A stretch of DNA of 32,029 nt from Sulfuritalea sp. (GTDB lineage: Bacteria; Pseudomonadota; Gammaproteobacteria; Burkholderiales; Rhodocyclaceae): positions 1-32,029 of the forward strand of contig JAUYSD010000102.1 in the NCBI GenBank assembly GCA_030696505.1, written 5' to 3'. Shown here in pieces: positions 17,057-25,397 of this stretch. Within the stretch, counting starts at the first letter, position 1, and each line of letters opens with the position of its first letter. A program made the translations under genes and the position numbers. The notes under the pieces were generated by a model, which was not told where the DNA came from, did no database searches, and saw nothing but the letters and a program-made list of their open reading frames with translations.

Positions 17057-17278
17057 TTAAGGACGAGAGTTGTATGGCACATGATCAGCGGAAGTATCTT
17101 CGTCACGAATTGTCTGCACGAGAGGACGCGCACCAGGTCCATATTCGACAAGCTTCCCATCCTTCCACCCGGTGACGACGCGGCCCGCCTTTACGGCGTC
17201 AACAGCAGATTTCTGCGTAGCTGATTGGACAGCGCGCAGAATCAATTCGAGCGGAACGTCGGCAACATGCTTTATCAC
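17057..17278 (-). CDS. Small hypothetical protein
   Basis: A 73-residue frame with convincing protein character in its middle part (AVDAVKAGRVVTGWKDGKLV) but no family that I recognise. GTG at 17278 has AGGA eight bases upstream and is the suggested start; a TTG at 17314 lies just after an in-frame stop. The protein is mildly charged with no membrane segment. It lies between the toxin-antitoxin terminator and the HAD-fold gene, both typical of accessory DNA. It could be a short DNA- or tRNA-related accessory or a fragment of a longer gene. Confidence 0.4.
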   Translation of the reverse strand: MIKHVADVPLELILRAVQSATQKSAVDAVKAGRVVTGWKDGKLVEYGPGARPLVQTIRDEDTSADHVPYNSRP

Positions 17279-17515
17279 GCGCCTAATCCTAGACGCAGCA
17301 ATAGCGGTAGTCAATTTTTGGGTTCACGAATTCGACTGCGAATATGCGCAAGGGGTTGTCCGGGAAGTTGTATGGGGTATTCCAAGTTCAGCCGATTTAT
17401 CGCTGACAGGTGAATTCGCGAAGGATCGTTAATGGCTGAAATCAGAAGCATCGGCAGCGTGGCCCAACGGCCGAAAGGTTGCACGCTCCGATGAATCGGC
17501 GGCCGTTTTGACCGA
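17279..17515. other. Intergenic, no gene seen
   Basis: No supported gene. An 8-base inverted repeat, AACGGCCG (17466-17473) with CGGCCGTT (17500-17507), lies shortly after the HAD-fold gene's stop. It may end the minus-strand transcript, although its T-run is short and on the plus side. Confidence 0.35.
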
Positions 17516-18016
17516 TCAGCGCGACTCGCCATCAAGAAACCGCCTCACGATGCCGGTAGCAACCAACGGTGTTGCAAGTCCCAGCACCGGATCACACCAG
17601 AATACCCTGCGCGCAAGCGGCGGTTTCGGGATTTGGGATCCCCAGACGATTCCGGGCTGATCATCCACCACCAGCCAGTCGGACACACCAAGCCGTTCCG
17701 CCACCATCTGGCATTCCCGAAACCGGTTCGTCGGCATGGAATCCAGAGCATCAATACTGAGGGTGGTCCCAATGACCCGATGTCCCCAGCCACCAAAGAA
17801 CTTTTGAAGCTCCGAAAGCGTGTAGACATCCCGCCAGGCCGACGAAATGATCACCGAAACGTCTGGGCACTGATCGAGAATCCGGCCTAGCAACGGCAGG
17901 TGCTCAAACAGCCGGTCGCCGGTGTATTCAGTTCCAGTACCTGTATGGACGGCCTGGACACGGTCGACGCTGTGCATCACCCCGTCGATATCGAGGAAGA
18001 GTAGCTTGGTACACAC
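17516..18016 (-). CDS. HAD-fold protein of the RNA-repair-associated type
   Basis: A 166-residue HAD-superfamily phosphatase-like protein. The first motif FLDIDGVM (Asp9, Asp11), the second SSAWRD, and a late acidic pair DDQPG are visible. The sequence resembles the HAD domain found in bacterial Swiss-army-knife RNA repair proteins, where it is thought to clean RNA ends. Here it stands alone without ligase or kinase domains. GTG at 18016 is supported by GGAGAG six bases upstream. It belongs to an accessory stretch with a tRNA-acetylating toxin nearby, so a role in RNA damage or nucleotide metabolism is possible but unproven. Confidence 0.8.
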   Translation of the reverse strand: MCTKLLFLDIDGVMHSVDRVQAVHTGTGTEYTGDRLFEHLPLLGRILDQCPDVSVIISSAWRDVYTLSELQKFFGGWGHRVIGTTLSIDALDSMPTNRFRECQMVAERLGVSDWLVVDDQPGIVWGSQIPKPPLARRVFWCDPVLGLATPLVATGIVRRFLDGESR

Positions 18017-18585
18017 TGTTTCTCTCCATTAGGTCGCCAATTCGCGTCCACTAAATCGCCGGAAGCAACGCTGCCAAATATAGCGCGTCAAAGTGCATGC
18101 GGGGCGTCCGATTGGCTGCTTTGTGCCTGATCGCTGCAGGCTGATTCCGCCAGCCAGGCGAGGCTAGCGCTGGCGTTCTCCAATTGGAATAGACAATGCG
18201 ACCGAACGGTCATGGCCGGTTTACGACACGCATTCGCTGCCCGGAAGCCTACGCTCGCAGGGCCGGAGGAGTATGAGTTCGAGAGAGCCGATTCCTCTTC
18301 TCCGGATTCTTGACATTATCCCCCGGCTGTCATTTTCATTGCGCTCAGGCGCGGACATCGAACAAACCTTAACCGTTCCTTCCAGTGGGGATGATCCAAC
18401 TATTTTCGCTGCGGACTCGATAACGGACACTCGAAGAAGGAGTCAAGATCAACGGCGGCTCTCTGTTTCCCTTATCGGAAGAACACGTCCCACGCGGAAG
18501 TTGAACAGACGCAAGAGCAAACGTTCTGCGCCGCCCCACGCGCTCGTACCACTAATTGGTTAAGTTAATTGGATTGCAGCAAAAC

Positions 18586-18630
18586 CAATGCAGCTAATTG
18601 CGAGCAATTCCATTGCGCTAGCTGCACATT
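18586..18630. repeat. Nested palindromes with ATTG/CAAT words
   Basis: TGCAGCTA (18589-18596) and TAGCTGCA (18619-18626) are perfect arms. Between them ATTGC-GA-GCAAT (18597-18608) forms a second hairpin. CAATG and CATTG flank the outer arms with a two-base offset. It could be an operator array, a recombination site or a structured RNA leader. Confidence 0.5.
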
Positions 18631-18695
18631 GCGGCGTACACAGTGATAAGGGACAGGGCAATTCGGGCCGCGTGGAACATGTCGTGTGGAACTGA

Positions 18696-18723
18696 TTGCA
18701 AATCACATAAGCTGTAGTATTCT
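18696..18723 (+). promoter_or_regulatory. Candidate promoter of the patatin-protease-MBL operon
   Basis: TTGCAA at 18696-18701 and TATTCT at 18718-18723 are spaced by 16 bases, in an AT-rich stretch 110 bases before the patatin start. It is the best sigma-70-like pair seen upstream of the operon. Confidence 0.38.
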
Positions 18724-18836
18724 ATTGTATTAATGAGGCTCTCCGCCTGCTTCTCCCCAGATTGGGGAATGCAGGATGCGGAAGGCGAGTGGTGTTCCGT
18801 GTTACCAATTCTGCGACCGCGCAAGAGGTGGATTAC

Positions 18837-19847
18837 ATGGCAATGAACATCAGCGGTGAGAACAAGCGAATTGGCTTGGCCTTATCAGGAGGCGGGTTTA
18901 GAGCGGCTGCGTTTCACCTTGGGGTGATGCATAAACTCAAGGAGTTGGGTCTGCTTGAGGCGGTTGATCTCCTCACCTGCGTCAGTGGTGGAAGCATCGC
19001 AGGCGCGCATCTGGCCCTCAATTGGGCGGCTCCAGATGTACTCGAACGGCTGGACAACTACCTCGCCACGATGTCGATCGCCGTAGGCTCAGTGATCGGC
19101 GGCTTGCTAGACCCGTTCGCCACCCGCTTGGACAAGCTCGCCGACTCCTATGATGCGCATCTGTTCGATGGCGCGACGCTACAGCAATTGCAGGCCGGAC
19201 CTCGTATCTACCTGAATGCCACCAACCTGACCACGGGTAACTTGTTCTTCTTCGTGGCGGGCGGAGGACTGCCAGCCGAAATGGGTGAACATGAACTGGG
19301 AACGGTAAGGGCTGAGCAATTCCCAATTGCCCGAGCCGTTGCAGCATCATCGGCTTTCCCACCGGTGTTCCCGCCGTTGAAACTCACGCGCGAGGAGTAC
19401 TCGCCGGCCCACAACGTAGACTATGTGACACTCACAGACGGTGGTCTCTACGACAACCTTGGCATCAACCCGGCGCTTCGCACGCGCAACAAGGTGGACT
19501 ATCTCCTTGTCAGCGACGGCGGGAAGCCGTTCGCCAACGACGCGCATCCAACTGAGGACAGCGTCATCGTGTTGAAAGCAGGCCTAGACATCATGATGGA
19601 GCAAATACGAGGCCTCGAATTCGACCGAATCGAGCATCGGCACAAGGCCGGTGTTGGTCCGAAGCCCCTGTGGTTCTCGATCGACAGCATCGAAGGCGAG
19701 GCTCAGGATGGTGACGCAGCCTTCGCCAGCTCGATCAGCACCAACCTCAAGGCGCTCAGTGCAACGGAGCGCAAGGTCTTAGCTCGGCATGGAGCCGCGC
19801 TCGTGGAAGCTCGAATCCGGCGTTACGCGCCCGAACTCGTAATCTGA
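18837..19847 (+). CDS. Patatin-like phospholipase
   Basis: A 336-residue patatin-fold lipid hydrolase. The oxyanion loop SGGGFRA is at residues 17-23, the nucleophile elbow VSGGSIAG carries Ser53, and the dyad Asp lies in TDGG (Asp201). All catalytic parts are therefore present. No signal peptide or membrane segment is visible, so it should act from the cytoplasm on inner-membrane lipids, as patatin effectors of several antiphage systems do. ATG at 18837 has GAGGTG seven bases upstream; the longer frame from 18762 is rejected. It leads a three-gene operon, 13 bases before the protease gene. There is no fused sensor domain, so activation would need a partner. Confidence 0.93.
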   Translation: MAMNISGENKRIGLALSGGGFRAAAFHLGVMHKLKELGLLEAVDLLTCVSGGSIAGAHLALNWAAPDVLERLDNYLATMSIAVGSVIGGLLDPFATRLDKLADSYDAHLFDGATLQQLQAGPRIYLNATNLTTGNLFFFVAGGGLPAEMGEHELGTVRAEQFPIARAVAASSAFPPVFPPLKLTREEYSPAHNVDYVTLTDGGLYDNLGINPALRTRNKVDYLLVSDGGKPFANDAHPTEDSVIVLKAGLDIMMEQIRGLEFDRIEHRHKAGVGPKPLWFSIDSIEGEAQDGDAAFASSISTNLKALSATERKVLARHGAALVEARIRRYAPELVI

Positions 19848-19860
19848 GAGGGGGCGTTGC

Positions 19861-21801
19861 ATGTTTGCAATTTCCGGCGACGATTTCCGCAACCGCAGTG
19901 CCGAGGACCTAGCCAACATTCCGCCGTTTCGGCGTTTGCGCGGATACGCCTTTGACCCGAGCTTGTCACTACGCCTAGAAACAGCCGCGATCAATCATGC
20001 AGTCTTCCAAGTCCCTTGGGAGTCTGGCCTGCGTCCTGGCCCGCGCGGCGAATACGTTGAAGTCGTGGACTACGACCCGGCAAGCGGCTGCTGGTACGAA
20101 CCTGTCGACCTCAATGGCGTTAACCTGCTGGCGCAGGACGGCCTTCCACCGTCAGAGGGAAACCCTCAGTTCCACCAACAGATGGTCTACGCTGTGGCGA
20201 TGAACACGATCGCCAACTTCGAAAAGGCGCTAGGTCGCCAAGTACTCTGGTCACCGCGGGTCGACGAACATGGCGAGACCGGGCGTCGCGAGACGTTCGT
20301 GCGCACCTTGCGCATCTACCCGCATGCGCTACGCGCTGCCAACGCTTACTACAGCCCGGTCAAGAAGGCGCTACTCTTCGGTTACTTCCAAGGCCCAACA
20401 GGCACGATCTTCAGTTGCCTGTCGCAAGACATCGTCGCCCACGAGACGACCCATGCCTTGCTCGATGGCATGCATCGGCGCTATGTCGAGGACAACCACC
20501 GGGACACCCTCGCGTTCCACGAAGCGTTCGCTGATCTGGTTGCACTATTCCAGCACTTCACCTTTCCCGAGGTGCTGCGCCACCAGATCGCCCAAACTCG
20601 CGGGGATCTGGAAACTCAATCCCTGCTGGGCGAGCTTGCCCAGGAATTCGGCCAGGCCACCGGCCGGTACGGAGCACTTCGCAATGCCATCGGCGAATGG
20701 GACGACAGCGGCAAGTGGAGCATGATCAAGCCCGATCCTGCGCGACTTGCTAAGGCCACCGAACCTCACGAGCGCGGTTCCATCCTCGTAGCGGCGATGT
20801 TTTCCGCTTTCCTTGCGATTTACAAGGCACGCACCAAGGGCATCGTTGCCCTGGCCAGTTCCGGCTCTGGAGTCCTACCCGAAGGGGCGCTGCATCCAAG
20901 CCTAATCAACGCGCTCGCCCAGGAGGCGACCAAGACCGCAAAGCACTACTTGGGAATGTGCATCCGGGCCTTGGACTACTGCCCACCTTTCGACATCACT
21001 TACGGCGACTACCTGCGCGCACTCATCACTGCGGACTACGACATGGTCCCGAACGACAAGCACGGCTACCGTGTCGCGTTGATCGAGTCGTTCAGGCGTT
21101 GGGGGATCCTCCCGGAGGGCCTGCGCACGCTGTCGGAAGAACAATTGCGTTGGCCGTACGCCAAGCTCGAATTCGAAGGCGGCGATGGCAACCAGTGGGA
21201 TGCCCTCGCTTCGCTGGCGGCGGAATTGCGGGACCTGGTTAGCGAGTCGCTGTATCTGCAGGATCGCGAGGCAGTCTTCGAAAAGCTGCGCGAAGCCAGG
21301 ATCAAGGCCCATGAGTATCTGCACGATGTTTTTCGCGGTAAATCCATCTCGCAGCGCGAGGCGTTCAAGGCAGTGACTGGCTTGAACTTAGATCCGGAAG
21401 CTGGCCTGAAGGGACTGCGTATCAAGTCCTCCGGTGTGCCCACGTTCGAGGTTCACTCCGTCTTGCCGGCGCTGAGGGTAACGCCGGACGGGCTGATCAT
21501 GAAGCAGTTGCTGATTAGCGTCACCCAACGCCTGCGAGACATTCCCATCGATGAAGACGACCTGAACAATGGCGTGTTCGATCTTCGCGGCGGCTGTACT
21601 CTGATCTTTAACATGGACAGTAAGTCCCCGACTTTGCGATACGCCATTACACGGCCGATCGATGACGTGCAGCGGCGCACCGCCATCCAGAGGTACAAGA
21701 AGAGCCGTTTGCGCGAAGGCATCTCCCTTCGGGAGGTGTACTTCCAGAACGACACGTTTGGCGTTGACGAGCCGTTTTGCTTGTTGCACGGTGAGCACTA
21801 A
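19861..21801 (+). CDS. Thermolysin-like (gluzincin) zinc metalloprotease, cytoplasmic
   Basis: A 646-residue protein with a zinc protease core. HETTH is at residues 194-198 and the third ligand Glu221 lies 23 residues later in HEAFADL. This mirrors thermolysin's NEAISD, with Asp225 in the supporting position. Gln/Thr-rich flanks and ALLDGMHRRY fit a gluzincin. Unlike secreted M4 enzymes there is no signal peptide or propeptide, so it probably acts inside the cell. About 400 residues follow the core, including a region after 500 (TPDGLIMKQLLISVTQR) that may be a separate substrate or inhibitor domain. The gene sits 13 bases after the patatin gene, with GAGGGGG before its ATG. No named protease family beyond the clan is claimed. 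Confidence 0.82.
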   Translation: MFAISGDDFRNRSAEDLANIPPFRRLRGYAFDPSLSLRLETAAINHAVFQVPWESGLRPGPRGEYVEVVDYDPASGCWYEPVDLNGVNLLAQDGLPPSEGNPQFHQQMVYAVAMNTIANFEKALGRQVLWSPRVDEHGETGRRETFVRTLRIYPHALRAANAYYSPVKKALLFGYFQGPTGTIFSCLSQDIVAHETTHALLDGMHRRYVEDNHRDTLAFHEAFADLVALFQHFTFPEVLRHQIAQTRGDLETQSLLGELAQEFGQATGRYGALRNAIGEWDDSGKWSMIKPDPARLAKATEPHERGSILVAAMFSAFLAIYKARTKGIVALASSGSGVLPEGALHPSLINALAQEATKTAKHYLGMCIRALDYCPPFDITYGDYLRALITADYDMVPNDKHGYRVALIESFRRWGILPEGLRTLSEEQLRWPYAKLEFEGGDGNQWDALASLAAELRDLVSESLYLQDREAVFEKLREARIKAHEYLHDVFRGKSISQREAFKAVTGLNLDPEAGLKGLRIKSSGVPTFEVHSVLPALRVTPDGLIMKQLLISVTQRLRDIPIDEDDLNNGVFDLRGGCTLIFNMDSKSPTLRYAITRPIDDVQRRTAIQRYKKSRLREGISLREVYFQNDTFGVDEPFCLLHGEH

Positions 21802-21811
21802 GGATTTCAAT

Positions 21812-23353
21812 ATGGCCACCACCACTAAGAAGACTGCTCGCAACGTGAGGAACGTGAAGCAGAGCAAGTCGTCGGCTGCAACGAGTAAAGGAAGTACCAC
21901 AAATTCGACTCCGCCTCGCTTGTCAATCCGGATGTATCGGCACGGTCTGGGCGATTGCCTGCTGCTGAGGTTTGCAAAGGCCGAGGGCGGTACCTTCAAC
22001 TTGGTGATCGACTGCGGCTTGGTGATGGCAGCCACTGATGCGAAGAAGAAGATGGTCAAGGTAGCCCAGGACATTGACCAAGCCTGCGGCGGGCATATCG
22101 ACGTTATCGTGATGACGCACGAGCATTGGGACCATGCGTCCGGCTTCTCCAAGGATCAGGCTCGGGCAGTCTTCGACGGCATCACCGTCGGCGAGGTCTG
22201 GTACGGGTGGACGGAGGACCCGCAGAACGAACTTGGCCGGACCCTGCGCAAGGAGCGCGCCGAAAAGGTTCGTGCGCTCGCTCTCGCGGTTGCCGCGTTC
22301 TCCAATGCGGCGGAACCGGCGATTCAGCTTAGGGGCAAGCAGCTCGGAGCCTTCCTGGGTTTCTTTGGCCTAGAGCCAGAGACGGATCTGAGTGTCACGA
22401 GCGGGATCGGCAGAACGCGCGGGGCGTTCGAGTACCTCATGCAACGCCGCGGTGTGAAGACCAGGTTCCTGTACCCGAGCAAGGCGCCCTTGTCGTTACG
22501 CGGAGTTCCTAATGTGCGGGTGTACGTCCTCGGCCCCCCCGAGGACGAGTCGTACATTAAAAAGAGTACTCCGAGCAAGATGCACAGCGAGGTTTACGAG
22601 GTCGGCGCCGATTTCAGCTTCACGGCCGGCCTAGCTTCAGCGTTCTCGCGCTTTCGGCAAGCCAATTCCGTCAATGACGATGACTGCCCCTTCGACAGCA
22701 GTTTCCGGCAGACCACAACGGGTAGCCGACATCGGGGGGTGGTGTCTCCCGCGCTGGCTCAGCTGGTGCAGGATACTTGGGACAAGCCTGGCGAGGAATG
22801 GCGCCTGATCCGAGACGACTGGACTCAGGCAGCCGAAACGTTGGCGCTGAATCTCGATAGCCACACAAACAACACGTGTGTGGTGCTTGCATTCGAATTT
22901 TGCGATACGGGAGAGGTGTTCCTATTCCCGGCAGACGCTCAAGTGGGCAACTGGCTGTCGTGGCAGGACTTATCTTGGAATATCAAGGGTGAAAGTGGAA
23001 TGGCCAAAATTGTTGTCTCCGACTTGCTTTCACGAACGGTGTTCTACAAAGTCGGCCATCACGGTAGCCACAATGCAACCCTGCGCGAACTTGGCCTGGA
23101 GCAAATGACGAGCGACGAACTGATCGCCTTCATTCCAGTGGTCGAAGCCGAAGCGCAAAAGAACCGATGGATGAATATGCCGTTCAAGCCACTCCTGAAT
23201 CGACTCGAGGACAGGACTGGCGGTCGCATGCTGCGCTCAGACCATGCGGCACCGACGGCCCAACAGTTATCAGAGCTGCCCGCGATATCGCGCGGCGCAT
23301 TCTTGAAGCGGCTGAACAAGACCGACCTGTACTTTGAGTACGCTTATAAATAG
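21812..23353 (+). CDS. MBL-fold hydrolase (ComEC/Rec2-like), soluble
   Basis: A 513-residue metallo-beta-lactamase-fold protein. The metal motif HEHWDH is at residues 103-108, a further metal Asp375 lies in FPADAQ, and GHHGSHN (His416, His417, His420) closes the site. The GHHGSHN pattern is that of the hydrolase domain of the DNA-uptake protein ComEC, but no membrane helices occur here. A nuclease or phosphodiesterase is therefore plausible, but the substrate is not known. The first 35 residues are basic and Ser/Thr/Lys-rich, possibly a nucleic-acid tail. A 200-residue insertion separates the metal motifs. ATG at 21812 has AGGA upstream and lies 10 bases after the protease stop, so it closes the operon. 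Confidence 0.88.
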   Translation: MATTTKKTARNVRNVKQSKSSAATSKGSTTNSTPPRLSIRMYRHGLGDCLLLRFAKAEGGTFNLVIDCGLVMAATDAKKKMVKVAQDIDQACGGHIDVIVMTHEHWDHASGFSKDQARAVFDGITVGEVWYGWTEDPQNELGRTLRKERAEKVRALALAVAAFSNAAEPAIQLRGKQLGAFLGFFGLEPETDLSVTSGIGRTRGAFEYLMQRRGVKTRFLYPSKAPLSLRGVPNVRVYVLGPPEDESYIKKSTPSKMHSEVYEVGADFSFTAGLASAFSRFRQANSVNDDDCPFDSSFRQTTTGSRHRGVVSPALAQLVQDTWDKPGEEWRLIRDDWTQAAETLALNLDSHTNNTCVVLAFEFCDTGEVFLFPADAQVGNWLSWQDLSWNIKGESGMAKIVVSDLLSRTVFYKVGHHGSHNATLRELGLEQMTSDELIAFIPVVEAEAQKNRWMNMPFKPLLNRLEDRTGGRMLRSDHAAPTAQQLSELPAISRGAFLKRLNKTDLYFEYAYK

Positions 23354-23748
23354 GAATTCTCGACGGCGAACGGCTAAATTGAGTCCCCAAGTGCAATTGA
23401 TCGCGCGTTGGCAGGAAATGGAATCTCAACTATCCGCTAGCACCTCGGGAGAGTAGCCATCTCCAATGGGGCGTGCCATTTCAGCAACTGAAACAACCAT
23501 GCCGACGTCGGGGTGACGAAACCGAAAACCCAAAGAAGGCCATCCGATCCGATCTGGCCGCCGAGGAAGCCTGCGCTTGGGTACGCCTGACTCGGGAAGC
23601 GGCCCAGATGCACCAGTGGCTGGTGGCCCACCCCAACGACCGCAAAGACGCCAGCAGCAAGGTGGTACTCACAGGCGCCGCACCGAAAACCTATCGGCAA
23701 AAATGGCCGCCGACAAGGGCGTGATCCAAGGTTACTGCGACGTAGCCG
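23354..23748. other. Region between two convergent MBL-fold genes
   Basis: This is about 395 bases between the two convergent operons. An 83-residue plus-strand frame (23473-23724) has a helical-looking centre (EEACAWVRLTREAAQMHQW) but no clear ribosome site and a poor ending. It may be a remnant rather than a gene. No strong terminator hairpin for either operon was found. Confidence 0.4.
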
Positions 23749-24822
23749 CTATTCCTCCTGTTCTTCGGGATAAGGCGTCTGAGGAATGGGAGTTGTCCCG
23801 TCGCGCTTGATTCCACTTCCAATGTGGATGAATGTGCGGCCTTCAGTGGCAGAGAAATGCGCGCCACGGTGAAGCATCGCGCGGATAACCGACTTCTTTG
23901 GGTGGTGCACGTCCTTCTTCGCGGAGCTGCAGATGGCATTCCACGTTGTCTTTTCAGGCTGATTGGACATCCTTTTGTCCAACCAGCGGTCCAACACCTC
24001 CGTATTGACGTTGTGTCGCCCACCGTGGTGCGGCACTTGGAAGACCCAGACACCGGGTAGCGTCAGGCCTGCGACGGGCGCATAGTCTGCGGCCTCGTTT
24101 AGTCCATCTCGACCTACGTCACCGGTCAGTACGACGCTACGGTTGTTGACGAGTGCGTACTGAACCACGCTCATTTCGTTTTCGGAACTGGTCCCTTCCG
24201 CCGGGAAGTACTCATGCCCCCAGACTGCCTTAGCTAGGGCGACCACAGTTTTGGCAACCTTAGCAATTCCCTCCATTGCTTGGCCCATGTAGCTTTCTTC
24301 GGCGGCCTCCGGCGTCTTGTTTGATTCGAGGATGAGATCAAGATATCGTGATTTCGTGGGCGCGAGAACCCTGAAGGCGCCGATGCCTGTCCCTTGGAAG
24401 GCGGTGGCGACGGGAATGCCTCTTTCGTTCGCCAGGTCTTCGAGTGCTGCAGGCGCCGAATATATGTTCCGAAGCTTCTTGCGCAGAGCGTCCACCGAGT
24501 TGTATGACTCAAACCGGTCGATCAGCTCATCTGCGTATAACCACGGTCGGTTCATCCAAAGCGTGCCAACCGTGCATTGCTCAAGGACTGTTCGGAGCCC
24601 GTTCGCATGGTCTTGGTCAGAGTGCGTAAGTACAACGTGGTCGATGTGCGTCGTGTTGTAGTGCTTCTTGATGTGTTCAACGATTTTGGTACCGGTGTCG
24701 ATATATCCCCCGTCAACGACGTGCACACTGGTCTTGCCGTTAATCGAGTAGCGGATAGCGATGGCGTCGCCACTACGGTCCGTTTCGACTCCCAAGAAAT
24801 CAAGCTCAATGCAATCTTCCAC
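23749..24822 (-). CDS. Second MBL-fold hydrolase (ComEC/Rec2-like)
   Basis: A 357-residue metallo-beta-lactamase-fold protein, clearly different from the one facing it. The metal motif is HSDQDH at 67-72, with THSDQDHANG around it. Later come LTGDVGRD (Asp235) and VPHHGGRHN (His265, His266, His270). As in ComEC-type hydrolases it has the HHG pattern, without membrane helices. The shorter length gives it a compact fold with a helical insertion at about 170-205. GTG at 24822 has GGAGG six bases upstream. It is 185 bases downstream of a minus-strand lipoprotein cluster and may be its last gene, or it may have its own promoter. The substrate is unknown; a nuclease or phosphodiesterase is plausible. 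Confidence 0.88.
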   Translation of the reverse strand: MEDCIELDFLGVETDRSGDAIAIRYSINGKTSVHVVDGGYIDTGTKIVEHIKKHYNTTHIDHVVLTHSDQDHANGLRTVLEQCTVGTLWMNRPWLYADELIDRFESYNSVDALRKKLRNIYSAPAALEDLANERGIPVATAFQGTGIGAFRVLAPTKSRYLDLILESNKTPEAAEESYMGQAMEGIAKVAKTVVALAKAVWGHEYFPAEGTSSENEMSVVQYALVNNRSVVLTGDVGRDGLNEAADYAPVAGLTLPGVWVFQVPHHGGRHNVNTEVLDRWLDKRMSNQPEKTTWNAICSSAKKDVHHPKKSVIRAMLHRGAHFSATEGRTFIHIGSGIKRDGTTPIPQTPYPEEQEE

Positions 24823-25007
24823 TTAAGACCTCCGTGAACTCGATTTTGCTTACTGGCGCCGTTGATATTGCCTTCGGCTGAATAGCAATCGCCGTTGACG
24901 GTGCCAATACATTATGAAGGAGCACTATCTCGTTGGCTGATTATCTACGAAGCATCGAGGTCATCCCCGTAGGGATCTAGTTCACCCAACCCTAGGCGCG
25001 TCTCCGC

Positions 25008-25361
25008 TTAGGCTGGCGCAACAATTGAGGTCGCCAAGTCGAAAACCTTACCAGCCAGCACGATGGCATTGCCGGCGACAATCGCCCCTTGCGCAGCTTG
25101 GGCAACCTTGTTGGACAGGGTGCTGACTTCCTTGACCTGCGCTGGCGTCGGCCCTTGAACATTGGTTTCTTTAGCCAGTTCAGCATTAAACTCGGCCTGA
25201 TATACGCCTCTTTCGGCCTCAAGCCTGAGCAAAATCCGCTCGAGCGCACGTCGCTCCGCGTCGCCGGGGTTGTTGACTAACGCCTTACGCACTAGTGCGA
25301 TTGCATCGTCCAGGAGATCCAGTACTTTCTTAAGGCCACGGGCTTTTTGTGATGGGGGCAT
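25008..25361 (-). CDS. Small helical protein with hydrophobic C-terminus
   Basis: A 117-residue protein without recognised family. Residues 5-60 form charged amphipathic helices (KKVLDLLDDAIALVRKAL, then RALERILLRLEAERGVYQAE). The last 30 residues are Ala/Gly/Val-rich and hydrophobic (GAIVAGNAIVLAGKVFDLA). This could be a membrane-associating or pore-like tail, or a helix for assembly. AAAGG lies eight bases before ATG at 25361. It is 36 bases downstream of the second lipoprotein gene on the same strand, so it is probably the third gene of that operon. No signal peptide is seen. Confidence 0.68.
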   Translation of the reverse strand: MPPSQKARGLKKVLDLLDDAIALVRKALVNNPGDAERRALERILLRLEAERGVYQAEFNAELAKETNVQGPTPAQVKEVSTLSNKVAQAAQGAIVAGNAIVLAGKVFDLATSIVAPA

Positions 25362-25397
25362 GATGGTGTACCTTTCGCTCTATGGTTTGGCAGATAT

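Larger units (their letters stand above)
18017..18836. other. Long gene-poor region ahead of the patatin operon
   Basis: No gene is well supported in these 820 bases. A 96-residue frame (18273-18563) has GGAGGAG before its ATG, but its basic, Ser/Arg-rich sequence is not family-like. Between about 18550 and 18630 the base composition turns AT-rich and many ATTG/CAAT words form nested palindromes. A weak promoter lies at 18696-18723. The region marks the left edge of the patatin-protease-MBL cassette. Confidence 0.5.

Noticed and set aside
18273-18563. 96-residue frame with GGAGGAG before its ATG
   Set aside because: Spacing to the start is too short, and the basic, Ser/Arg-rich sequence shows no family or fold signature.
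18586-18630. Integron attC site
   Set aside because: The arms lack the conserved core and inverse-core triplets (GTT/AAC) and no integrase gene is near.
23473-23724. 83-residue frame between the convergent operons
   Set aside because: No ribosome site and a poor ending; at best a remnant.
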